Origin: Thermoflavifilum sp.
Lineage (GTDB): Bacteria; Bacteroidota; Bacteroidia; Chitinophagales; Chitinophagaceae
Direction of reading: 5' to 3'
Length of the DNA stretch: 64,000 nucleotides
Assembly: GCA_023511875.1 (NCBI GenBank)
Contig: JAIMAQ010000009.1
Location: forward strand, 49,514-113,513
The notes beneath the pieces are model-generated. The model was not told where the DNA came from. It saw only the letters and a list, made by a program, of their open reading frames with translations, and made no database searches. Shown here one piece after another: positions 28,544 to 37,959 of this stretch (within the stretch, counting starts at the first letter, position 1; each line of letters opens with the position of its first letter). The position numbers were made by a program, and so were the translations under genes.

Positions 28544-29782
28544 CTATACGTGTGGAGCATTTGAGGAGGATTGAGCTCCTTTTAAAATTTCATGCCCCAT
28601 TTTATCGCGTTTGGTTTTTAGATAAAATTCATTGTAGGGATTTGGGCAGATCTCAATGGGCACGTTTTCGACGATTTCCAGGCCATAGCCGCTTAGACCA
28701 GCTCGTTTTTTGGGATTATTGGTCATGAGCCGCATTTTGGTTACGCCCAGGTAACGCAGGATTTGGGCACCCACACCGTAGTCGCGTTCGTCCATCTTAA
28801 AGCCCAGTGCTAGATTAGCTTCTACGGTATCTTTGCCTTCTTCTTGTAGTTTATAGGCTTTTAGCTTGTTGATCAAGCCAATGCCGCGACCTTCTTGATT
28901 CATATAAAGCACTACACCCTTACCCGCTTTTTCTACCATTTGCATAGCGGCATGCAGTTGTTCGCCACAGTCGCAGCGCAAGGAATGCAGGATGTCGCCC
29001 GTGAAGCAAGAGGAATGCACCCGTACCAGAATGGGTTCATCTTTTTCCCATTGCCCTTTTACCAGTGCCAGGTGAATGTCGCCCGAATTGGTTTGGCGAA
29101 AGGCCACTAGGTCAAAAAATCCGTATTGCGTGGGCATCTTTACGCGTACAACCTCTTCGATCAGCGATTCGGTACGTAGGCGATAAGCAATCAGGTCTTG
29201 GATAGAGATGAGTTTGAGATCAAATTTCTGAGCAATTTTTTTCAATTCGGGCAATCGCGCCATCGTACCATCTTCGTTCATGATTTCTACCAAAACACCG
29301 CCGTGGGGTGGGGGAAAACCAGCCAGCCGAACCAGATCGACGGTTGCTTCGGTATGACCAGCTCTGCGCAACACGCCTCCAGGCATGGCTCGCAGCGGAA
29401 AGATGTGACCAGGCTTGCCCAGATCTTCTTTGCGAGTAGCCGAATCAACTAATGCACGTACGGTCTTTGCCCGATCATGTGCCGAAATGCCTGTGGTACA
29501 TCCATGCCCCAGTAGATCTACGGAAACGGTGAATGGCGTTTGGTGGGGAGCGGTATTGTGTTGCACCATGAGGTCAAGTCCGAGCTCGTCGCAACGTTCG
29601 GCAGAAAGGGGTGCACAAATCAATCCGCGCCCATGAATAGACATGAAATTGATTATTTCAGGAGTGACGGTGTGCGCGGCGCCAACAAAATCTCCTTCGT
29701 TTTCGCGTGATTCATCGTCTACAACTATCACCAACTTCCCTTTTCGGATATCTTCAATGGCAGATTCAATAGTGTCTAACAT
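28544..29782 (-). CDS. ribBA: Bifunctional DHBP synthase / GTP cyclohydrolase II
   Basis: Predicted 412 residues fusing two riboflavin-pathway enzymes. The N-terminal RibB half (residues 1-200) has [15 protein letters not shown] and [16 protein letters not shown] and makes 3,4-dihydroxy-2-butanone 4-phosphate from ribulose 5-phosphate. The C-terminal RibA half has the zinc motif [19 protein letters not shown] and the GRGIGL loop, and opens GTP. The fusion is complete in both halves. It lies upstream of smc on the same strand with a 101-base gap. No FMN riboswitch was recognised upstream. Confidence 0.96.
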   Translation of the reverse strand: MLDTIESAIEDIRKGKLVIVVDDESRENEGDFVGAAHTVTPEIINFMSIHGRGLICAPLSAERCDELGLDLMVQHNTAPHQTPFTVSVDLLGHGCTTGISAHDRAKTVRALVDSATRKEDLGKPGHIFPLRAMPGGVLRRAGHTEATVDLVRLAGFPPPHGGVLVEIMNEDGTMARLPELKKIAQKFDLKLISIQDLIAYRLRTESLIEEVVRVKMPTQYGFFDLVAFRQTNSGDIHLALVKGQWEKDEPILVRVHSSCFTGDILHSLRCDCGEQLHAAMQMVEKAGKGVVLYMNQEGRGIGLINKLKAYKLQEEGKDTVEANLALGFKMDERDYGVGAQILRYLGVTKMRLMTNNPKKRAGLSGYGLEIVENVPIEICPNPYNEFYLKTKRDKMGHEILKGAQSSSNAPHV

Positions 29783-29785
29783 AAT

Positions 29786-29817
29786 TTCAAAGTATTACTC
29801 ATTCAAAGTATTACTCA
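29786..29817. repeat. 16-bp tandem duplication in the ribBA leader
   Basis: TTCAAAGTATTACTCA occurs twice in direct succession (29786-29801 and 29802-29817), immediately before the ribBA start and downstream of its likely -7 box. Confidence 0.85.
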
Positions 29818-29823
29818 AAAATA

Positions 29824-29831
29824 CAAAGATA
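29824..29831 (-). promoter_or_regulatory. -7 box for ribBA
   Basis: The minus strand reads TATCTTTG, a perfect TAnnTTTG element about 42 bases upstream of the ribBA start. No TTTG element is found at the correct spacing. Confidence 0.4.
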
Positions 29832-29998
29832 CAATATCTCTACTGGCTAAATGTTTTTCAATAGCCAGTTTTACAGAGAGGGGATCTGTTTTAAAGCAGA
29901 AATCTGACAAAACAGCAGTTAAAAAGTTCATAATTTGTTCACTTTATTTAGGAATTTATTTACTTTTTTTGCACCTGAAAACTAAAACCTCATAAGCT

Positions 29999-32900
29999 AT
30001 GCACTACAAAAAATTACTCTTACTTACCTGCTTATGGATAAGTAGCATTTTCACAGCTCTCGGTCAGGTCACCAACAGTAGTTTGGTGGGTACGGTTACC
30101 GATGTCAATGGTAAGCCATTGGCAGGGGCTACTGTAAAGGCTACCCATATTCCTTCTGGAACCGTGTATGGAACGGTGACTCAGGCTAACGGGAGCTTTG
30201 CTATCCAGGGGATGCGCGTTGGCGGTCCTTATCGGGTGCAGATATCTTATATTGGATACCAAACGGCAGTATACGATGGCATTCAATTGAGGTTGGGTGA
30301 ACCTTATAATCTGGCTGCGCAACTGCAGCAAACAGGTAAGCAATTGCAGGAACTCACCGTAGTGAGTGCACGAAAGCTTGCTCAAGAACGCACAGGTGCC
30401 GCAACAGTGATCAACGTGGAACAGCTGCAAACACTTCCTTCTGTGAGTCGAAGTATTATAGATTTTACTAAACTTACTCCACAATCGGATGGAACGAGCT
30501 TTGCTGGCCGCGATGGACGGTATAATAACTTGCAAGTCGATGGAGCTAACCTGAACAATAACTTTGGTCTTAGTTCGGATCCCCTTCCAGGAGGAGGCGA
30601 TCAACCGATTTCCTTAGATGCCTACGAGCAGATATCTGTTAATATTGCACCTTACGATGTACGCCAATCGGGTTTCACGGGTGCAGGTATAAATGCGGTT
30701 ACCAAGAGTGGAACCAATACATTTCATGGTTCAGCTTACGGATATTTTAGAAATCAAAATTTCATTGGTACGCATGTGGGAGATGTGAATATCAAAAACC
30801 AAATTGTTAAGAGCTCGAACTCTATTTATGGAGCCACATTGGGAGGCCCTATTATCAAGAACAAGTTGTTTTTCTTCGTGAATGCAGAATTGGAAAAAGG
30901 GAATAGCCCAGGTATCAACTATTCACCAGCGGGTGGTTCCGGCAAAGGAATTGTTTCTTCTACTCCCATTGATTCGCTTAAAAAGCTAGCCGATTACCTG
31001 AAAAATACGTACAACTATGATCCAGGTGCTTATGATAACTTCCCCAATTTTGAAAGAAAAAATCATAAAATATTAGCCAAGATTGATTGGAATATCAGCA
31101 CTAAACACAAGCTTACGGTGAAGTATAGCGATTTCGTGGCTACAAGTGATCAGCAAGTGAATGCAACTAGTGTACCGGGGGGTGGAGGCTTTAGCGTAAC
31201 GGGTCGTACAGGTACATTAAGTCGACTGCCTAACTCTCGTTTTAGCAATAATTCGATGGCCTTTGCCAATTCAAACTATGGATTTAAGAACATCGTACGC
31301 ACGGCCACCGTTGAGTTAAACAGCAATTTCAACAACAAGATGGCCAATCAATTTTTACTGGCTTATTCCCGTATCCGTAGTACCCGCACCTTCCCAGGGA
31401 AAGTATTCCCTACAATCGATATTTTCAACGGAAGTGGAAGTAATTACATCAGTGTAGGCATGGATCCGTTTACTTATCACAATGATGTGATTAATAATGT
31501 GTTTGATGTCACCGATAATTATACTTATTATGTAAAAAACCATACCATCGTAGCAGGTGCTACTTTTGAATATCAGCGCGTAGGCAACATGTTTATGCCT
31601 GGTTCAGAAAGTTATTACATATACAACACGCTAAATGATTTCATTACAAATCAGGCACCTGTATACTATGCATATACCTATTCTTATGCAAACCCTGGTG
31701 GAGGTGTATATTCTGCAAATTTGAAACTTGGTCAATTGGGCGTTTATGTACAAGATCAATATGATGTAAACAGGGCTTTGCGGTTGACAATTGGTCTTCG
31801 TGCAGATAAGCCCATTTATCTGGAGCAGCCCCTTGAAAATCCTGCGATTACCGCCTTAAGCTTCCCTGATGAGCATGGAAACATGACGCATTACAACACG
31901 GGGAAATGGCCTAAAGGATCTATTTTGCTCTCTCCACGTGTAGGATTTCGTTGGGATGTGTTAAAAGACAATACATTGATTGTGCGTGGAGGTACGGGTA
32001 TCTTCACGGGCCGCATTCCTTTTGTATGGCTTACCAATATGCCCACCAATAGCGGGATGTACCAAAATAGTGTTCGGGTGATTGACCCCACACAATTGCA
32101 GAATTATAAATTTAATCCCGACCCCAATGCCTATCTCAATAATTTTCCAAAAACCCCGTCTAATACTGTTCCCGCAAATTTTGTGTTGATTGATCCCAAC
32201 TTTAAATTCCCCCAAGTTTGGCGTACCGATTTAGCTGCAGATAAATCTCTGGGGAATGGATTTGTGGCTACTATTGAAGCCATGTATACCAAGGATATTC
32301 ATGCCGTGAAGATGCGCAATGCCAATATGAAAGATCCTGATAACACGATCATTGATGCTCCTGGTGTTACAAGGCCTCGATTCTCTTCTACCAGCAATCG
32401 ATATTACTATAACAATATCGCTACTGCAATTGTGTTAGAAAATACCAATAAAGGATATGCATATTCCATTACTGCTCAACTCAGTAAATCTTTCTCCAAT
32501 GGGTTTTATGGATCTATAGCTTATACTTTCACACAATCCAAATCTGTGACCGATAATCCTGGCTCTCAGGCCACTTCGGTATGGAATTCCAATCCAAACG
32601 TAGGCACCTCCAATGCTGTAGAACTGGGATATTCTTCTTACTTTGTACCTCATCGGATAGTGGCAGATCTTTCTTATCGATTTACATATGCGCAACATTT
32701 TGCTACCACTATCTCTCTTTTCTATCAAGGAGAAAACCTAAACAATTACAGTTTTGTCATCAATGGTGATTTAAATAATGATGGAAACAACAGTACAGAT
32801 CTGATGTATATTCCTAAGTCGGCTAGTGAACTTACCTTCTTGCCTTATACCACTACTGTAAATGGCAACCCTGTTACTTTCTCTGCACAAGATCAGCAAG

Positions 32901-33292
32901 CAGCGTTTGACAGATTTATCAATAATTCTCCTTATCTCAAAAAGCATCGTGGCGAATATGCCCAACGAAATGCAGCTTTATATCCATGGTACAATGAAGT
33001 AGATATAAAAGTTTTGCAAGACTTTTATATCTTGACCGGTAAGAATAAAACCAAACATGATCTTCAGTTCTCAGTGGACATTCTAAACTTCCTCAATTTG
33101 ATAAACAAAAATTGGGGTATCGTTAAAACCATTTATACCCGCAACCCACTCATCTTTAAGTCTGTGGTAAATGGAGTACCCCAATATAATCTGCAAAATA
33201 TTGGGGGTAAGCTGGTAGATCATCCATTCCAGGACGTGATTAGTCCATCGAGCACTTGGTATATGCAATTGGGTCTAAGATATAGTTTCTAA
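29999..33292 (+). CDS. Oar-like TonB-dependent outer-membrane receptor
   Basis: Predicted 1097 residues. A signal peptide (LLLLTCLWISSIFTALG-Q) is followed by a carboxypeptidase-regulatory-like beta domain, residues 25-105 (GTVTDVNGKPLAGATVKA...VSYIGYQT style), then a plug domain (GRDGRYNNLQVDGANLNNNFG, GAGINAVTKSGTNTFHGSAYG) and a large beta-barrel ending ...WYMQLGLRYSF with the terminal Phe. The plug-barrel pattern is that of Oar/OmpA-related TonB receptors rather than SusC proteins, as no SusD partner follows. The ligand is unknown. A strong terminator lies 37 bases after the stop. Confidence 0.93.
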   Translation: MHYKKLLLLTCLWISSIFTALGQVTNSSLVGTVTDVNGKPLAGATVKATHIPSGTVYGTVTQANGSFAIQGMRVGGPYRVQISYIGYQTAVYDGIQLRLGEPYNLAAQLQQTGKQLQELTVVSARKLAQERTGAATVINVEQLQTLPSVSRSIIDFTKLTPQSDGTSFAGRDGRYNNLQVDGANLNNNFGLSSDPLPGGGDQPISLDAYEQISVNIAPYDVRQSGFTGAGINAVTKSGTNTFHGSAYGYFRNQNFIGTHVGDVNIKNQIVKSSNSIYGATLGGPIIKNKLFFFVNAELEKGNSPGINYSPAGGSGKGIVSSTPIDSLKKLADYLKNTYNYDPGAYDNFPNFERKNHKILAKIDWNISTKHKLTVKYSDFVATSDQQVNATSVPGGGGFSVTGRTGTLSRLPNSRFSNNSMAFANSNYGFKNIVRTATVELNSNFNNKMANQFLLAYSRIRSTRTFPGKVFPTIDIFNGSGSNYISVGMDPFTYHNDVINNVFDVTDNYTYYVKNHTIVAGATFEYQRVGNMFMPGSESYYIYNTLNDFITNQAPVYYAYTYSYANPGGGVYSANLKLGQLGVYVQDQYDVNRALRLTIGLRADKPIYLEQPLENPAITALSFPDEHGNMTHYNTGKWPKGSILLSPRVGFRWDVLKDNTLIVRGGTGIFTGRIPFVWLTNMPTNSGMYQNSVRVIDPTQLQNYKFNPDPNAYLNNFPKTPSNTVPANFVLIDPNFKFPQVWRTDLAADKSLGNGFVATIEAMYTKDIHAVKMRNANMKDPDNTIIDAPGVTRPRFSSTSNRYYYNNIATAIVLENTNKGYAYSITAQLSKSFSNGFYGSIAYTFTQSKSVTDNPGSQATSVWNSNPNVGTSNAVELGYSSYFVPHRIVADLSYRFTYAQHFATTISLFYQGENLNNYSFVINGDLNNDGNNSTDLMYIPKSASELTFLPYTTTVNGNPVTFSAQDQQAAFDRFINNSPYLKKHRGEYAQRNAALYPWYNEVDIKVLQDFYILTGKNKTKHDLQFSVDILNFLNLINKNWGIVKTIYTRNPLIFKSVVNGVPQYNLQNIGGKLVDHPFQDVISPSSTWYMQLGLRYSF

Positions 33293-33328
33293 GCGGTGGT
33301 ATTTACACCATATTTCCTATACAAAGCA

Positions 33329-33355
33329 AGCCCCGGAAGATTCCGGGGCTTTTTG
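33329..33355 (+). terminator. Rho-independent terminator after the Oar-like receptor gene
   Basis: AGCCCCGGAA (33329-33338) pairs with TTCCGGGGCT (33341-33350), followed by a run of T; the two-base loop would open to about four bases in practice. Confidence 0.9.
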
Positions 33356-33383
33356 TTTGTAGAAAGTTTGTTAATTTGGTACA

Positions 33384-34572
33384 ATGTATCGCCGAGTGTA
33401 TTTGGTGTTGGTCATGATTAGCGTGTGCTCTTATACTTTTTTATCTGCTCAATCCCAATATTCTACCAAACGTTATACCGAGTTACTTCAAAGCATAGCT
33501 CGTACACAGGTAGTAAAATCAGGCTTTTATTATTCAGGAATGTTCCCTTCTTATCGGGTATATGCTGCATTTCCACATCCAGCTAAGCCAGATAACAATA
33601 TTTTTTTTTACAGCTTTGATTGTATACACCCTAAATTCACTTAAAGCATTGCTGCCCGATAGTTGCACGACAATCATAGACACTATTGCATATCGTGCTT
33701 GTTTGGCTTATCCTCATTATCAAAAATCTATTCATCCATTGAGTTATAATTTCTGGCCAGTTGATCCTCCCGTGGTATTTCCCAATTCTTTTTTGCTTAA
33801 ACCTTTTCGATACATGAATGCATTACCCGATGATGCTGATGATGCCAGTATAATTTGGTTGTCTTTGCATCCAACAGATAGCTTGGTAGAGGCTTATCAC
33901 GCATATCTGAGGTTATATGCTAATCGAGTACATCGCCGTATTCGGAATACCTATCGAAGATATCGAGATCTTCCCTTTTATTCGACATGGTTTGGTAAGA
34001 AAATGCCTGTTGATATAGATTTTTGCGTTTTATGTAATATACTCACCTTGTTATATACGTATCATGTACCATTTCATCAATCAGATAGTGCAAGTGTATT
34101 TTGGTTAGAACAAATGATAGCTCAACGCAAATATCTATATGATGCTGCTTATATTTCTCCCCATTATGCACGTCCGCCCATCTTGTTGTATCATGTAGCC
34201 AGACTGTGGTATAATGCACACCCCGAATGGCTGAAGCCTTATGTGCCGCAGTTATGTGCAGATATTCAACAGGTGATGAGCAAGACACACTCATTTATGG
34301 ATTCGGTAATTTTGAGTACTGCATTGATGCGCTTTGGCGAGAAGCCCGGGTTTCCATTATCGATCAATGATTACCTGCTCGATTGTGATAGGCATGATCC
34401 CGAATTTGTTTTTTTTGAAGCAGGATTTTATGCGATGTTGCGTAATCCATTTAAGCGCTGGTTTACGCCATTAAGTTTTATCAAATATTATTTTTATTGT
34501 CCAGCATATGAGAAAGCATTACTTTTAGAATATATGGTTACCTGGAATTGGTTAATTGCATCAGATGCATAG
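33384..34572 (+). pseudogene. Frameshifted exported helical protein with a DxDD motif
   Basis: Two reading frames together encode one protein. The first (from ATG 33384) gives a signal peptide (VYLVLVMISVCSYTFLSA-Q) and reads ...AKPDNNIFF before running off into a stop at 33644. The second frame supplies TALIVYTLNSLKAL onward to 34572. The junction is a run of nine T at 33601-33609; removing one T restores NIFFTALIVYTL. The joined product of about 395 residues is helix-rich, with LPDDADDASIIWLSL (DxDD at 33832-33843), RNTYRRYRDLPFYSTWFG and SPHYARPPILLYH. DxDD is the acid motif of class II terpene cyclases and the adjacent convergent gene is class I isoprenoid-synthase-like, but an exported cyclase would be odd, so the assignment is weak. 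The frameshift may be a sequencing error, a real mutation or phase variation. Confidence 0.65.
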
Positions 34573-35566
34573 CTTGTTGGAATAATTGATGAGTCCATTT
34601 CACCCAAGATAAGAGATTTTTGGTTTTTTCCATGTCAATGATCCAGTATTTTCTTTGCGAGGGATTGTATTTAGGCAAATGAGTTTGGCCGCTCTGAATA
34701 TGTTTCAATTGTTGAATGGCAATATATCCAAATGCAAGTGTACCAGACAGCGAAAGGATGAGATAAGATTTATGTCGATCTGAAATAGGCAAACTTCGTA
34801 TCATCTTCCACAACTTCATTACCTGTTCTACAAATACTTTTTCAAAGATATACATGTCTTGAATAGCCCATACAGAAGAAACAATATTTTGTGAAGAATC
34901 TTTCCAGGCATCAAACAAATCGTTGATCAGTTGAATCAAGACTCCTACTTGAAACCAAATGTTTCTCTCTTCGCAGGAAATGTTTTCTTCGAGGTAATAG
35001 CTACACAGCTCAACGGCATATCCTCCTTTTTGAAAGGTGATATCTAATACTTCTTTCGTGGGAATGTTTGAATGCAATTGTTTTCGAGAATCTGCTTGTG
35101 CCGCAAACAATTTGTGTATGAGTTCTGTATATGACTGTTGTTGATTTACTTGTTGGTATAACCAATGATGACATTTTATAAATAGGCGTTCTTCATGATT
35201 CGCATCTAGAATCTTTTCTGGTGAAAACGACAATGCATACAAGCGTTCTGCTGGCATATGTTGTTGATCAATGAAATCATCGAATAATGAGCTACAAATA
35301 AAATAATAAATCATTCGTTGTTTTTCTATTTCAGTGGGTTTACGTCCATGCAACCGAGTAAAGCCTTCTACAACAATTGGATTATAGATTCCATAGCTAA
35401 CAACAATTTTTTTAAATAGCTCTTTTGAAAGTTTATGCTGCATTTCGGCTTCTTCATTTTGAAGTACAGATATAGCCTTTTTAGTTTCACGTTTGCGTTG
35501 TATGAGAATGTACAATGCCCTGAATAAAAGTGTAATCGTGAAACGAATTTGGGAAAGAAAAGACAT
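34538..35566 (-). CDS. Class I isoprenoid-synthase-like enzyme
   Basis: Predicted 342 residues from the ATG giving MSFLSQIRF. The first aspartate motif is LFDDFIDQQ (DDxxD, Asp96-Asp97...Asp100), and the second is QLINDLFDAWKDSSQ (from Asn215), an NDxxD-type metal-binding helix. The spacing and all-helical character fit the class I terpenoid/prenyl synthase fold, with a KGGYAVELCSYYL helix between. The product is unknown; I recall similar Bacteroidetes proteins annotated only as class 1 isoprenoid biosynthesis enzymes. Its 3' end overlaps the frameshifted DxDD gene by 35 bases, so the two are arranged tail to tail. A TTG start at 35575 is possible. Confidence 0.72.
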   Translation of the reverse strand: MSFLSQIRFTITLLFRALYILIQRKRETKKAISVLQNEEAEMQHKLSKELFKKIVVSYGIYNPIVVEGFTRLHGRKPTEIEKQRMIYYFICSSLFDDFIDQQHMPAERLYALSFSPEKILDANHEERLFIKCHHWLYQQVNQQQSYTELIHKLFAAQADSRKQLHSNIPTKEVLDITFQKGGYAVELCSYYLEENISCEERNIWFQVGVLIQLINDLFDAWKDSSQNIVSSVWAIQDMYIFEKVFVEQVMKLWKMIRSLPISDRHKSYLILSLSGTLAFGYIAIQQLKHIQSGQTHLPKYNPSQRKYWIIDMEKTKNLLSWVKWTHQLFQQAMHLMQLTNSR

Positions 35567-35634
35567 ATGGAGCAATCATCTGTTTGGCAAAGAAACTATA
35601 AGTTCAGTAATTTCACAAAAAACTACGTACTATG

Positions 35635-35659
35635 TTGTTTATGTGAAATCGTAAATTTG
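35635..35659 (+). promoter_or_regulatory. Candidate promoter for pruA
   Basis: TTG at 35635-35637 and TAAATTTG at 35652-35659, a perfect -7 box with slightly short spacing, ending 15 bases before the pruA start codon. Confidence 0.45.
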
Positions 35660-35674
35660 TAGAAATCTTTTCCT

Positions 35675-37306
35675 ATGAGTAACGGGTATTTTTATTTTAC
35701 AGAACCACAAAATGAGCCTGTTTATGCCTATGCTCCAGGGTCACAGGAGCGCTTGTTGTTGAAGCAGCAACTCACTCATTTCAAATCGGTGGAGCTCGAT
35801 ATTCCCATGTATATTGGTGGTCAAGAAGTGCGTACTGGGCAAAGGATAGCCATTCGTCCACCACATGATCTGCAGCATATTCTTGGCTATTATCATCGTG
35901 GAGATAACAGCCATATTCAAGCAGCTATTGAGGCAGCCTTGAAGGCTAGAGCTTCGTGGGCAGCCATGCCTTGGGAGCATCGAGCGAGCATATTTTTAAA
36001 AGCTGCCGACCTGATTACTGGGCGTTATCGCTATGCCATGAATGCCACAACCATGTTAGGACAAAGCAAGAACGTCTTTCAATCGGAAATTGATGCTGTA
36101 TGCGAATTAGCCGATTTTCTTCGGTTTAATGTGTATTACCTAAGTGAAATTTATGCCCAGCAACCCATTTCGCCCGCAGGAGCCTATAATCGTTTGGAAT
36201 ATCGGCCGTTAGAAGGTTTTGTGCTGGCAATTACTCCTTTTAACTTCACTTCTATTGGCGGCAATCTTCCTACAGTAGCTGCCATGTGCGGCAATGTAGT
36301 GGTGTGGAAACCCGCAGAAACACAAATATACGCCGCACAACAATTTATGCGTATTCTCATAGAAGCAGGATTGCCGGCTGGCGTCATCAACTTGGTATAT
36401 GCTCCAGGAGCGGAAGTAGGTCGTATTTGTTTTGCGCATCCAAATTTTGCAGGTGTGCATTTTACGGGATCTACGGGTGTATTTCGAAGTATGTGGAATA
36501 GCATTGGGCAAAATATAGCTCAATATAAATCGTATCCTAGAATAGTAGGTGAAACCGGCGGAAAAGATTTTGTTGTCGTGCATGCATCAGCCGATGTGGA
36601 TGCTGTCGTTGCCAACCTGGCAAGAGGAGCTTTTGAATACCAGGGGCAAAAATGTTCGGCAGCCTCAAGAGCTTATTTGCCTAGTAATTTGGCCGATGAA
36701 ATCAAGGAAAAATTGATTCGTGAAATGAAAACCATGAAAATGGGTGTGGTGGAGGATTTCAGTAATTTTATCAATGCAGTAATCGATGAAAAAGCTTTTG
36801 ATAAGATTAATGGATATATTGAACAAGCTCGAAAGAGTACACAGGCCAAGATCTTAGCAGGAGGTCATGCCGATAAATCGGCAGGGTATTTCATAGAACC
36901 TACGCTGATTGAGGTAAGTGATCCTCATTTTATAACTATGGAAGAAGAAATTTTTGGACCCGTATTGTCGATTTATGTATATGATGCCCAAAAATTTGCT
37001 GAGGTCCTCGATTTGGTTGATCAAACCTCACCTTATGCGCTCACAGGCTCTATCTTTGCTACCGATAGAGATGCCATTATCCTTGCCGAACAAAAATTAG
37101 TCAATAGTGCAGGTAATTTTTATATCAACGATAAGCCTACAGGCGCTGTAGTTGGTCAGCAACCTTTCGGTGGAGCTCGAGCTTCTGGAACGAATGATAA
37201 AGCGGGTTCTATGCTCAATCTCTATCGCTGGTTAAGTGTGCGCACAATCAAAGAAACCTTTGTGCCTGTGAGAGATTATCGCTATCCCTTTATGAAAGAA
37301 GCTTAA
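35675..37306 (+). CDS. pruA: L-glutamate gamma-semialdehyde dehydrogenase (1-pyrroline-5-carboxylate dehydrogenase)
   Basis: Predicted 543 residues. The aldehyde dehydrogenase catalytic residues are both present: Glu293 in VGETGGKDFVV and Cys327 in EYQGQKCSAASRAY. Segments such as RPLEGFVLAITPFNFTSIGG, HFTGSTGVF and the C-terminal GQQPFGGARASGTNDKAG match the P5C dehydrogenase subfamily (the longer, eukaryote-like form). It oxidises glutamate semialdehyde to glutamate in proline breakdown. No proline dehydrogenase is adjacent. Confidence 0.94.
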   Translation: MSNGYFYFTEPQNEPVYAYAPGSQERLLLKQQLTHFKSVELDIPMYIGGQEVRTGQRIAIRPPHDLQHILGYYHRGDNSHIQAAIEAALKARASWAAMPWEHRASIFLKAADLITGRYRYAMNATTMLGQSKNVFQSEIDAVCELADFLRFNVYYLSEIYAQQPISPAGAYNRLEYRPLEGFVLAITPFNFTSIGGNLPTVAAMCGNVVVWKPAETQIYAAQQFMRILIEAGLPAGVINLVYAPGAEVGRICFAHPNFAGVHFTGSTGVFRSMWNSIGQNIAQYKSYPRIVGETGGKDFVVVHASADVDAVVANLARGAFEYQGQKCSAASRAYLPSNLADEIKEKLIREMKTMKMGVVEDFSNFINAVIDEKAFDKINGYIEQARKSTQAKILAGGHADKSAGYFIEPTLIEVSDPHFITMEEEIFGPVLSIYVYDAQKFAEVLDLVDQTSPYALTGSIFATDRDAIILAEQKLVNSAGNFYINDKPTGAVVGQQPFGGARASGTNDKAGSMLNLYRWLSVRTIKETFVPVRDYRYPFMKEA

Positions 37307-37438
37307 TTATGTTTGTCAAACAGTTGTCAGATCTCATTTGGTTAGATATTGTGTTCAAACAATAGTTGAGGAATATTGTATACTTTTTATGAGTTCAATA
37401 ACACATATTTTTTATTTTTCAACTTAAAATTATAATGT

Positions 37439-37849
37439 ATGAAACGTACAGCCACAGCCATTTGGAAAGGTACTGGTAAGGAAGGAACGGGAACACTTAC
37501 CACTCAAAGCAAAGTGCTGAACAACACTCCTTATGATTACAAATCGAGATTTGAAAATGGTACTTACACCAACCCAGAAGAGTTAATTGCAGCCGCACAT
37601 GCTGGATGTTTCAACATGAAACTGAGTTTTGTTTTAGGCGAAGCTGGTTTTACTCCAGAAAGCCTCGAAACGGTTGCCGAAGTTACGCTCGAGAATGGAA
37701 CTATTACCCATTCCAAGCTTGTTTTAAAAGCAAAAGTGCCTGGTATCTCTAAGGAAAAATTCCAGCAATGTGCAGAAGATGCTAAAGCCAATTGCCCCAT
37801 TAGCAAATCGCTTACGGCTAAAATTGATTTGGAAGCTACATTGCTTTAA
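37439..37849 (+). CDS. OsmC-family peroxiredoxin
   Basis: Predicted 136 residues. The two redox cysteines of OsmC/Ohr proteins are in AAAHAGCFNMKLSFVLGEAG and KANCPISKSL. The family reduces organic hydroperoxides through these cysteines. It has its own terminator directly downstream, so it is probably monocistronic. OsmC is more likely than Ohr from the N-terminal region (TAIWKGTGKEGTGTLTTQS). Confidence 0.93.
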   Translation: MKRTATAIWKGTGKEGTGTLTTQSKVLNNTPYDYKSRFENGTYTNPEELIAAAHAGCFNMKLSFVLGEAGFTPESLETVAEVTLENGTITHSKLVLKAKVPGISKEKFQQCAEDAKANCPISKSLTAKIDLEATLL

Positions 37850-37879
37850 TCATGCAAACAGAGCGAAGTTATGCACATC

Positions 37880-37906
37880 AAGCAGCCGAGTAGGCTGCTT
37901 TTTTTA
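37880..37906 (+). terminator. Rho-independent terminator after osmC-like gene
   Basis: AAGCAGCC and GGCTGCTT enclose the loop GAGTA and are followed by a run of seven or so T. Confidence 0.9.
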
Positions 37907-37959
37907 TTTTTGAATGAGCAAGAATTATTTTTATCTTATCATTAACAACACGGTAAACT

